Shown here: positions 54,899 to 64,000 of the stretch, one piece after another
Numbering within the stretch: the stretch's first letter is position 1
Layout of the letters: each line of letters opens with the position of its first letter
DNA from: Rhipidocladum racemiflorum
Lineage: Eukaryota; Streptophyta; Magnoliopsida; Poales; Poaceae
NCBI GenBank assembly: GCA_036346355.1
Contig: CM070572.1
Coordinates: 43,933,944-43,997,943, forward strand
Reading direction: 5' to 3'
DNA: 64,000 nucleotides
Translations under genes and position numbers: made by a program
The notes under the pieces: generated by a model
Told to the model about the DNA's origin: nothing
Databases searched by the model: none
What the model saw: the letters and a program-made list of their open reading frames with translations, nothing else

Positions 54899-56467
54899 TT
54901 AAGTACCCGGCAGGAGGTCTCCTGAAGCGAGGCGCGGCTGGAGCGAGATTCGGCCCCCCTCGCGGTGCCGGTAGCAGCGGGAGTACGGCCTGCGCGGCCG
55001 GCGCAGATGGAAGGACCGAGGCCGGCAGACGACCTGCGCAGCCGGTGCAGGCGGAAGAACCGGGGCCGGCGGATCGACCTGCGCCGGCGGCGGCGGAGGA
55101 AGGATCGCTGCCGTTGGCGGAGGATGAAGGATCGGTGTCGGCGGCGGCGGCGGATCGACCAGCGGCGGTGGAGGAAGGATCGGTGCCGCCGGCGGTGGCG
55201 GAGCCATGGTCGGAGCAGCGTCAACATCAACCACCTCGACGGGAGCTGTTGAAGTTGTAGCTTCGGCCGCCGTAGAGCTCCCCGCCCCAGTGGAGCCCTG
55301 CGGGGCAGTCGAGGTCGCCGCGTCCCCTGACGAGGCGCAACCGGCGCTAGGGGCTTCGTCGTTGACGGGGCGTTTGCCCCTTCCCTGGTCGCCAGCACCA
55401 GGAGGATCCTGGATCGTCAGGGCCCTTGGGCGTGGCGTGTTCACCGGTCCCGTGGCGTCCATAACGGGCATAGCACGGGTGATCGCCACGCGCTCCCGGG
55501 GCTCCACGCGGCAAAGCGGGAGTGCACCCGCCGGGAAAGGCGGACGACGCCGGGGCGCCCGATTGCCCCATCCAGCGCCGACTTCGAAGAGGATAAGTCC
55601 CCTGGTATTAGAAAGTAAAAAAGAAAGAAGAATGTCTTCAACTCAAAGATTGCCAAAATCACCAAGAAGGGAGACAAGAAGCCTACCTCCTAAACCGTCA
55701 GGTTACGTCATCAAGGCCTGTATCGCCGGCCGGGCGGGCACGGCGCCGCAGGGGGCTGATCCTCCGAGAAATGAAGTCTCGGAGAACCATACCTCCCGTC
55801 AGGCCCGCTGTCCGCAGCTGGTCCACGCAGGCCAGCATCGTCCGGAGTTCTGGTGTCTCATCGACCTGCGCTCCCCAGGTGGGGTTGCTGACCGCCGGCC
55901 CGGTCGGCAACTCTAGGACCTCTATGCCGCTGTCGTCCGCGACATAGAGTCACTCGTTGCACCAGGTCTTTTAGTTGGACCTGAGATCCAACTGGATGTA
56001 GCGCGAAGCCGCGCCGCCTCGGAGGCGAAAGTGGGAGCACCCCGACGGGGTGGAAGGATCCCTGGCCACGCGCAGGGCGTAGAAAAAGCGAAAAAGAGGA
56101 AGGTTGGGGGCCACTCCTACGAACATTTCGCAGAAGTAGGCGAAGACACAAGGAGGATGATGGAGTTGGGAGGAAGATGAATGTTGTGGATAGCGTAGAA
56201 GTTGAGGACGGAGATGTAGAAGTCAGAAACCAGCGGGAGTAGGCCCGCCAGCATTGCCCAGCCGAAGAAGATCACTTCTCCTGGGTGTTAGCCGGGCGCT
56301 GTGGTCCCGGCGCGGACGTTGAGGGAGCCACCAGAGATATACCGGGAAAACCTCGTGGCGTCTGCTTCCTCGACGGTCGATGGCGGGAGCAATGGTGCCG
56401 GAGGTGCCATCTGTGCAAGAAGGAGGCGATGTGCGAGAAGGAGGCAGTTCGCAGGAAGGGCGGTTGA
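54899..56467 (-). pseudogene. Antisense gene fragment of the pol-less Tat element (PF04195-like)
   Basis: On the minus strand, 56260-55860 carries family text in shifting frames (DFYISVLNFYAIHNIHLPPNS, then EWLYVADDSGIEVLELPTG). 55910-55700 continues with NPTWGAQVDETPELRTMLACVDQL. After an interruption (an intron or insertion at about 55580-55690), 55507-54899 encodes a Pro-rich tail (PILPPPPLVDPPPPP). It corresponds to the antisense gene at 44229-46625, but the two are too diverged to align by eye outside the core. Confidence 0.75.
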
Positions 56468-56802
56468 AGGCTCAACGGATGAATGAGACTGAAAGAAAGA
56501 ACCGCTCCACCCGTGTCAACTTATATATAGGCACACGGAGAGGTAATCTGGCGGGAAACCCGAAGTGTCGTGGTGGCTCGAAGGCGGAAAGCCCAAAAGG
56601 CTGCCAAAGCGTGGGCATGCTTCCCAAAGGTTCAGCGTCGGTTGCGAGGCGGGGGCGGTTGCATGTTCCGCCTTAATACCCAGAAACGGCCGCGGGCATT
56701 TAAAGCTGCGCGTTACGTGGGCATTTATGATGGACCCACCCGGGTGACCGAACCGTTTCCCAAAAAGGGCCAAAAGCGCTCCCGGGTGGGCCTGGGGGCT
56801 AC

Positions 56803-57889
56803 TGTCGGTGTATTCTACACCAGGGTGCCCACTTCACCACAGTAAGGTGATCGCCCAGCGGACAGGTGGCGTCGATCCAGCGCGCGCTTCGGCAAATAAG
56901 CGCCACGACAGTGGCGTCGAGCCACGCCGGGCGCTTCGATAATGTGATCGCCAGACAGATGGCGTCGAGCCACGCCCGGCGCCAAGAAGGTGATCGCCAC
57001 GATGATGGCGCCCAGCCACGCCGGCGCTTCAGCAAGGTGATCGCCAGCCGAAAGTTGCGTCGAGCCGCGCAAGCGCTGATAATGTGATCGCCAGACAGTG
57101 ACGCTCCAGCCATGCCGGGCGCTTCGATAAGGTGATCGCCAGCCGATGTGTGGCGTTCGAGCCACGCTACCGGGCGGTCGATAAAGGTGATCGCCAATGA
57201 CAGTGGCGTCGAGCCACGCCGGGCGCTCGGTAAGGAAATCACCACGGACAGTGGCGTTCAGTGCCACGCTACCGGGCGCCGATTCCCAAGGCCACCTAGC
57301 GGTCTGTGCCACCGCACAGAGGGTCAAGGGCATTTAATGCGTATCGTGCGCATTAAATGGAGGTAATGAAGGCCACAGTGTAGCGGCACGTGTTCCCAAC
57401 GCGTGCATTTATTGCGGATGACATCATGGCGAAATCTCCCCCCTGGCGAGGCGTGCGGAGCCGGCAGGCACACGGGTCCGGAGGCCGGGGCAGAGTCGGT
57501 TGTGTCGGAAGCATTAAGTGCAACTCAAGAATAGTGACAGGTGCATTAAATGCGGTATGGCAGTGTAATAAGAGGGGTACACCGATGTAAGTCCCCCATG
57601 CGCGCCAGCCGGCCCAAGTATAAAAGGGAGCCGGGGTAGATGGGAGAGGGGGTTCGAAGATTTTTCCAGTTGGATGATTCTAGTCTCCCCCGAGAACACG
57701 AGCAAGAACACCCAGACATGACTAGGGCTATTACTCTCAGGAGGGCCCGAACCTGGATAAACCTCAGCGTCTCATTGCAAGCTTCGGCTGATCCCTTTTC
57801 TCCATCTCTCGAGCAATCTCCACGAAAGCCCCCCGTTTGAACTTGATACATACCCGATTCGGAGGTGTCTGTTGGCTCTTACGCCGACA
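56803..57889 (+). repeat. 3' LTR of the pol-less Tat element
   Basis: It starts TGTCGGTGTATTC after a purine tract and ends TACGCCGACA. TATAAAAG lies at 57619-57626. U3 contains about nine copies of a 45-50-bp unit (56840-57280). Confidence 0.9.
56840..57280 (+). repeat. U3 minisatellite, about 45-50-bp units
   Basis: Units centre on GGTGATCGCCA and GTGGCGTCGAGCCACGCCGGGCG; the second phrase is a near-palindrome. About nine units are seen here and four to five in the 5' LTR (52590-52790), so copy number changed after or during insertion. Confidence 0.85.
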
Positions 57890-59914
57890 CCAGTGAACTA
57901 ATTTGAAATGTTTTTTTATTCAGAAACTATATGATTTAATAAATTTTTAGAAACTGGTTTGAGCTAAGTTGGAGCTATATTGCAAAAGTTATGGGCATTT
58001 CAATTGGTTCGGCCATGGAAAATAGGTTTAAATGGAAAATACGCCTTCCTACAGCGAAGACGCATTTCGGATTGGGTTACGCTGTGCTGAGACGCGCTTG
58101 AGCGACTAACGGGATGGTCCCACGCGACAGCGAGCGCGCTCGGCGGTGAGAGAGTGAGGTTGACAAGCCGGGCCCGCGCGTTAGCCATAGAGAGCAGGGG
58201 AGACGTCGGCGGCGCTTGCCGACGGCGAATGGAGGCCGAAGGCGGCCGGGCGAGAGTTCAATGAGCATCAGAGCGGCGAGAGGGTGCTAGGGCACCGCTC
58301 GGTTAGGGCTAGAGATGACCGGAGCTAGGCGCGCGATGGAGCATTATGGCGGCGGTCATGGCGCTCGGCCGTGGGGACGGTAGAGTGCCGCCGGAGCTCG
58401 TTTGAGGGCTTGGTGAGCATCACTGGGGTGAGAGGATGTCGTTTGATACCTTGGAGCGGAGGAAGGACGGCCGGAGGGGTCTGGCACCATGCGTCAGAGA
58501 TGGGGAAGAATGGGCTCCGATGCGGCATCGCTACGGTCAACCTCACTGCAAATTGAAGTGAGAAGAAGGCTCAGGGGGTCAGGGCGATGCTTCGGCCAAA
58601 AGGAATTGACGAATGGGGTAATGGAGGGAGGCAATTGCAAACTTCCCCTTCTACGGCTCACCTTCTGTCTCAAGCATTCTTAGTGGGGCTCGCCACCCAC
58701 TAATAGCTCGGTGAAGGAGTGGGCAGGTGCGGAGGACTGAGGGAAAGCCTAATGCGCTTAAATAGTGGAAGATGGCATCCAAATTGGTGTTCGCCCGTGA
58801 GAAGGGATTCGGCGACAATGGCGAAAGGACAACGGTGGCCGGCTTTGGCAGCGAAGAACACGGCACTCAAGCCTCTTTTCGGCGATGCTTGCGCATACGC
58901 GAGAGCTAACGGCTCAGGCAACTCCAATCGAGGCAATGTCGTGCCAAGCCGCGAAGGGGATCGCAAGACGTGGCGCCCGTTGTCTGTGCGGACGAGCTCG
59001 AGCAGAGGATCATGGAGTGATTTTGTTGTTGTTGCAGTGAAGGGCCAACGGAGAGAACTGGCAAGGCAATGATCAAAGCCGCAATTGCCGTCAAGGCAGA
59101 CAGGGTGGAGGGGATTGGCGATCACGGCGGCAGCGCTCTACGCACGCGCGCGCGCGAGAGAGAGAAGGGAGTGGGGAGGAAAAGGAGGAGAGGCTGACCG
59201 GCGGGTCCGGGACCCGCGCGGCAGTGAGGAGCAAGAGCTGACAGGTGGGGCTCGGCATTGGGGTGTCCCACGCGACAGTGAAAAGGGAGGAGATCATATA
59301 TTAATTGTTTTTCCAAACTTTGGATAGCAACCGGGAATCGATTTATTAGAACCACTAAAACTTGTTGGGAATTTTTGATAATTTTGGTAACGAATACTGA
59401 CAGCCATTATGATCTACTGTAAAATTTTAAGACGAAAATACTTATCCATTATTTTTATAAAAATCTGACAGTGCAACTGTCAGGAAATGTCATTTTTTTG
59501 AAAATGATTTTTCAGAGATGACAAACTAAGTCCAATTGACTTGAAAGTTTTAATGTACTGCACTACGATCATTTACAAACTATGGTAAAAATTTCAGATC
59601 AATAACACTTGTAGTTATTTTTATTAAATTCTAACATTGCTTCTAGTCTAATATCCTATTTACTGTTTTTGATTTTCTAAAAATAGTAAATCATTTCCAA
59701 ATTAACTAAAACTTTGCAGAGGTGATAAATAGGGTACTTAGAGTTTATTAGTAGCCTCATTCAATCTTTAGGCTTCACAAATTTTCAAATTGGGGTTAAA
59801 GTTTTAATTTCCATGTCAATAAAAGATTAAACAAGCAATAGAGAAATTTCAAACAACTCCACAAAATGATTAAACTCCAAATTAAAACCAAAATAATTAA
59901 TTCAACTACTTAAT

Positions 59915-62900
59915 TGTAACATCCTCAATTTCGGCTTTCTGGAAAAATTTAATTTAAATTAAGTAAATTCAAAGGTTGGAGTTTCCTTGGTGTTTAATTT
60001 AACCTGGCATCCTTTCCCGACAAAATCGGAATTCAATTCCCCTCCGTTCGAAGAATCAAATCTCCAGATTCCCATTAGTACCCGAAATCTCGCCCGAGTT
60101 CAAAAACGCTCCAAAAATCCCGGAACCTATTGCATTAGGTCCCAAATATTCTAAAAACATTTTGGGAATTTTCCCAAGATTTTTGGAGGCTCTCTGGTAT
60201 TTTATCTCGCACGGCTTTTTTTTAATACCCTCTATTCGCCCCAGAATATTCAAATCTCCAAATTTCATCCAAATTCCGCGAAACTAATTTTATTGGGTTC
60301 CAAATATTCCCTAATGGTTCTAGGAATTTTTCTGGAATTTTTACACCATTTCTACTAATTTTTCTCTAGGGCGTCACTTTCGCGTAAACCTCGGCCAATC
60401 ACGGAGCGCCATGTGGCAGTTACTGTTCATCATCTCCTACCTCACGATGGCAGGAATTCCAGAGAAGAATAGCAAGCTTTCCATACTTGGTTCTCCCATT
60501 CAAACCATCATAACTCCTCAATCAAGGCTCCAAATCGCGAACGGCCGGATCCGTTGGATTCGTAGTGACGAAACCTTTCCATCCCCCATAATCTTCAGCC
60601 CGGAATCACGCTGGAATTTTAACAATCTACCAAAAACCGAAATTCACCATAATGGCCATTACTCGGCCGTTTCTTCATCAAATCGCGCACTTCCACCTCT
60701 CAAATCTCCGTGTTGGAGACCTCTTTCTGGTGGTAGCATTCTTCTTTAGCCTCTCCTCACCGTTCGTCCGCAAGATCGAGAAAACCAATGAGGAAGCCAC
60801 GTTTTTCGTGTTCTTCGTGTTCATCCTCATATCTTCCTCTCCGGTGAGCCAAATCCGCTTCCGTTCGTTCCCTTGTGTTCGTATGGGTGTCTAGATTCTA
60901 ATCCATCAATCAATTTTATGATTCATCAAGTTTCGACGATGAATTTTGCGTTTTAGTCGCTTCGGCCGAACCGCCGTTTGTTGCCAAATTTATCTTCTCC
61001 GGTGAGTTTTGGTTCAATTCCTTGCAAGATTAAGCTCCTCTAGATATCCTTTAGCTAGTACTCCATTTAATTTGCAAGTTCATCTATCAATTTCCATGAA
61101 ATTTTGCAATTTTTGGGAAAAGCGGGGCTCTCTGTTTTGCCCCTGCCGTGCGTCTTGCCGCCTCCGATCCATGCCGCCTCTCCGCCCCGCCGTGGCCATG
61201 GCCGACGCCAGCGCCTCGGGCCTCGCGCCCGGCCGAGAGCCACCCCGGCCTCGCCGCGCGCAGCTCCGGCGCCGCCGCCTCGCCGCCCGGCGCCTGCCTT
61301 GCCCGCCGTTCACGCCGCCACCCCGGCCTCGCCAGCGCCACCGCCGTCTTGGCCAGCCGCTCGCCGCCATGCCGTGGCCTAGGCCGCCGGTTCCCCATGG
61401 AGCTCAAGCTCCCTGTTTTCATGGCCATGGGGAAGAACCCCCCCTCTATGACGTTGGGGTCCCACAAGCCATAGGCCCATTGCCTTCCAAAAATCAGAAA
61501 ATCAGGAAAAATAAAGATTCCGGGGAATATTCCTCGTTTTTCTTTTTTCCAGCAATTTCAAACTTCGGAGGCTCATAACTTTTCCGTCCGAACTCCAATT
61601 GACTCCGTTCAAGTTCCTAAATTCATCTAAATTCAAGATCTTCCTGCCAGTATAACTTTTATAATTTTTGGATTTTATTTTTTTGATTGTTATTTATTTT
61701 GTGTACCGTTTTGCGCGTAACCGAGGATCCCGCCGATTCCGCCGACCCCGCCGCCAGACTTCAAGAGTACGACCTCCTCGTTGCGGCTGAAGGAAAGTCC
61801 CTTGACGCATCTTGATCCTATGTTTGCAAATGATTTATAACGTTTTATAAACCTGCATTGCTATGTTTATCATCGTATGTCAAATATAGATGATTAGTTA
61901 ATCCAAATTGCGATTACCTCCTTGCTTATTGTTATCCATGCTTCATTGTAACCCTAGGACTCTTTGTTATGTCATGACTATCTTATAATGTGACATTTGT
62001 TGACCAGAGCGGTAGATATGTTCAATGCTCGAATTGATGAAAATGACCCATGGGTGGGATTGTACAAAAGTTGTGATTTAAATTGTGATTTGGAAATTAT
62101 TATAAAGATTTTGGTACTGTTTTTCCAACATATAAAGAAAAAGAAAAAGGGTTTGGACTTGGGCGGATTGGAATGTCAGGTGGGTGCGGATTAAGCACTA
62201 GTTTCCATTGTGCAAGTACCGCCCCAAGTCAATTAAGGACCGACGCTTATGACTGTCCATTCTAAGCATAACCGTACTCCCACATGTATAACATGGTACG
62301 ACCTGGCTAAATAATTTGTAGAAACCTAACTTAGACTCGCCAGTTGGTGGAATGTGGGTGCCGGATAAAGGAAAGTTGTACTCCCCACACGGCGCAAGAG
62401 GGGGCTTCTGTACGGGGTAGATAGAACCCTAACAGCGGTGAAACCTCAGCGGGTGGGTCAGGTTAGGCGTATACATTGTAAAGGCCTTGTCATGATTTTT
62501 CTGCCGGCACACCAAAGGAAGTGTGTTAATAGCTTGGCATCAAGAGAATATCATGTCTTGTGGGTAAAGCTGTACACCTCTGCAGAGTTAAAACTATTCG
62601 AATAGCCGTGCCTACGATCAAGGGCAAAGCAAAGAATGCTTTCATACTGGTAGACTTTGGTTTTGGTTTTGAAAATAAATGATGTTTTGGGATTCGGGAG
62701 TGGTTAGAACTCTCGAATGTTTATTTGGCGGATTGAGCCAACCAGGTAGATGGAACCTGTTTTCTTGTCGTGACGGATAGAGTCATGTGTGGATATTCTT
62801 GATCTTTTAAATTTGTGGTGGATAGAGCCCTTATACTAGTGATGGTGGATAGAATCTTCACTGAAATATTACATAATTCAATTGTTAAAAAGAATTGCTA

Positions 62901-63402
62901 AAATATGCTTTATGAAACTTATTAACTAGTATGGTTTGATGAAGCTTGGCTTTATGCAAAAGAACCATATTAAGCCTTTCTTGGAAAGCCCCACATGTGC
63001 ATACTTTCCCAGACTTGCTGAGTACTTTAGTACTCACGTACTACATAAACTGTTGTTTTCAGAAAACTATCAGGACGCCGTTGAAGACGGTGAGTTCTAC
63101 GCTGAGGAGTTCAAGCAAGATCGCCAGGAGAACTAGTCGCGTGTCTTGTCGTCGCGTGTCTTGTCGTCGCCTGTGGTGTTTTTGGATTCTGCTTCTTTTC
63201 GTTTTGGTTTCCGCTGCCGTGTCTCCGGTCTTGTGACCGAGTATTGTAATAAGTAGCCATGTGGCTAATACTTTATAGTTATATTACAATTTCGTTATGT
63301 TCGGCAATGATGTATCACTGTTGACTATGTGTACTAGCTACTGATTTGGGACTAGTACGGAAATACACAGGAGATTTCGGATAGCCGATCCGGGGTCTCA
63401 CA
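59915..63402 (+). mobile_element. Long solo LTR, plus strand, 3.49 kb, TTAAT target duplication
   Basis: It starts TGTAACATCCTC and ends GGGGTCTCACA, flanked by TTAAT (59910-59914 and 63403-63407). No gag-pol is attached. It belongs to the same family as the LTR it interrupts (52028-63435), in the opposite direction. The block at 62200-62640 recurs in the LTR at 23532-39219. The GC-rich frame at 61009-61578 has only low-complexity Pro/Arg/Ala text and is not a gene. Confidence 0.92.
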
Positions 63403-63435
63403 TTAATAATGTTTCTAATAATTGAGGATGTTACA

Positions 63436-63719
63436 ATGATTTAGCGACTCAGTGACTTAGCGATTTAGCGACTTAGCGACTCAGCGATAGCGACTTAGCG
63501 ATTTAGCGACTCAACGACTTAGCGACTCAGCGACTTAGCGACTCAGTGATTTAGCAACTTAGCGATTATATGAATTAGCGACTTAGTGATTTAGTGACTT
63601 AGCGACTCAGCAACTTAGCGATTAGATGAATTAGCGACTCAGCGATTTCGCGACTTAGAGATTATATGAATTAGTGACTTAGCGATTTAGTGACTTAGCG
63701 ACTTAGCGACTTAGCGATG
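63436..63719 (+). repeat. 8-bp tandem array, right piece
   Basis: About 30 units of CTTAGCGA with variants CTCAGCGA, TTTAGCGA and CTTAGTGA. A longer period is superimposed: 'atta(t/g)atgaattag' recurs near 63565, 63623 and 63661. The left piece holds a related 'attagattaattag'. Confidence 0.92.
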
Positions 63720-64000
63720 TAATAGGTAATATTTAGAAATGTAATGTGGTAGGATTGTGTAGTAATGAAATTTTAATATTATGATAAAACATGGTAGGCT
63801 AGCCATATGTTGTTCAGGTAAAGTTTCGAAAATTACGACGTAGAAATTGAAGGAAATATAATATATAATGTAGATATGCAGTTTTTAAGGGTAGACAACT
63901 GATGAATTTCTCGGGACGACGTTGCAGGCAGCATGTTGGACAAATTGTATTTTCAAATATTTTATGGAGATGGGGAGATAGCATAGGGGGCCGATGGAGA
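63720..64000. other. Unassigned A/T-rich end of window
   Basis: No gene or element edge is visible. Confidence 0.4.

Larger units (their letters stand above)
52569..57889 (+). mobile_element. Tat-type gypsy element without pol (Dasheng-like layout)
   Basis: A 5'-truncated LTR (52569-53397) and a complete 3' LTR (56803-57889) enclose a primer-binding site, a gag gene with one stop, and an antisense gene fragment. Protease, RT, RNase H and integrase are absent. A purine tract CCTGGGGGCTAC precedes the 3' LTR. CCAGT at 57890 is a candidate right target duplication; the left partner is lost with the LTR end. Such gag-only relatives of Tat elements depend on others for movement (known for rice Dasheng and RIRE2). 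Assignment to that exact family is inference. Confidence 0.82.
52028..63435 (-). mobile_element. Long minus-strand LTR inserted in the 8-bp array, itself interrupted twice
   Basis: On the minus strand it starts TGTAACATCCTC (63435) and ends GGGTTCCGACA (52028). The flanks are GCGAT (52023-52027) and ATGAT (63436-63440), an imperfect duplication inside repeat sequence. The pieces are 52028-52568, 57890-59914 and 63408-63435, about 2.6 kb together. Roughly 0.9 kb less than its relatives suggests a deletion, probably at 52568/52569. The GC-rich open frames at 58000-59350 are part of this LTR and show no domain. Confidence 0.72.

Noticed and set aside
61009..61578. 189-codon plus-strand frame
   Set aside because: Pro/Arg/Ala-rich, located inside a solo LTR, with no domain and overlapping open frames on both strands.
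59913..63438. 18-bp perfect inverted ends suggesting a 3.5-kb DNA transposon
   Set aside because: The inner copy ends at 63402 with CACA and has TTAAT on both sides, so it is a solo LTR. The second inverted end belongs to another LTR of the same family in opposite orientation.

Overview
The window is nuclear DNA from a grass-like plant. The evidence is one intact, intron-rich plant subtilase gene set in a dense pile of LTR retrotransposons: Ty1/copia, Ty3/gypsy including Tat-type elements with an antisense gene, very long LTRs starting TGTAAC, and a PIF/Harbinger fragment. The species cannot be named from the sequence. No rRNA, tRNA, CRISPR array or bacterial feature was seen.

Left part (1-20,760). 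A truncated long LTR (1-1572) is followed by a broken subtilase fragment (copy 1) and a complete, very young copia element (2642-9849) with 218-bp LTRs that look identical and GATAT target duplications. The only gene that reads intact is a minus-strand subtilisin-like serine protease (10675-13891; 10 exons, 737 residues). Upstream lie a long-LTR remnant, a solo LTR (17100-17693, target duplication CTAGG), a copia RT/RNase H remnant, and a second broken subtilase fragment (copy 3). Copies 1 and 3 share the same internal deletion and both continue into the 5' part of a PIF/Harbinger element, so they descend from one already damaged copy.

Middle (20,760-39,881). A degenerate gypsy integrase region leads to its 3' LTR (23428-39881). 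That LTR is the outer shell of a nest: it holds a long plus-strand solo LTR (23532-39219, duplication AAATG), which holds a long minus-strand solo LTR (26249-38839, duplication CCCGG), which holds a rearranged gypsy element (28894-37919, duplication GCGTG). The innermost element is the strangest object here. Its two outer LTRs face each other, it carries a third internal LTR, and its pol gene is split at one codon with the halves on opposite strands. The inner breakpoint shows microhomology and a U5-PBS fragment of a different LTR variant. This fits template switching during reverse transcription followed by a single integration.

Right part (39,882-64,000). A Tat-type gypsy fragment contains the pol 3' end, a tandem array of about 77-bp units in alternating types, and a long antisense gene of the 'putative gypsy type transposon' family broken by one in-frame TAG. 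Then come hairpin repeats, diverged A/T-rich tandem repeats, a GA microsatellite, and an array of 8-bp units interrupted by three 257-bp tandem units and by an 11.4-kb nest. That nest is a minus-strand long LTR (52028-63435) containing a gag-plus-antisense-gene element lacking pol (52569-57889) and a 3.5-kb plus-strand solo LTR of its own family (59915-63402, duplication TTAAT).

The subtilase is the only predicted functional host gene; the rest records retrotransposon insertion, LTR-LTR recombination and deletion.
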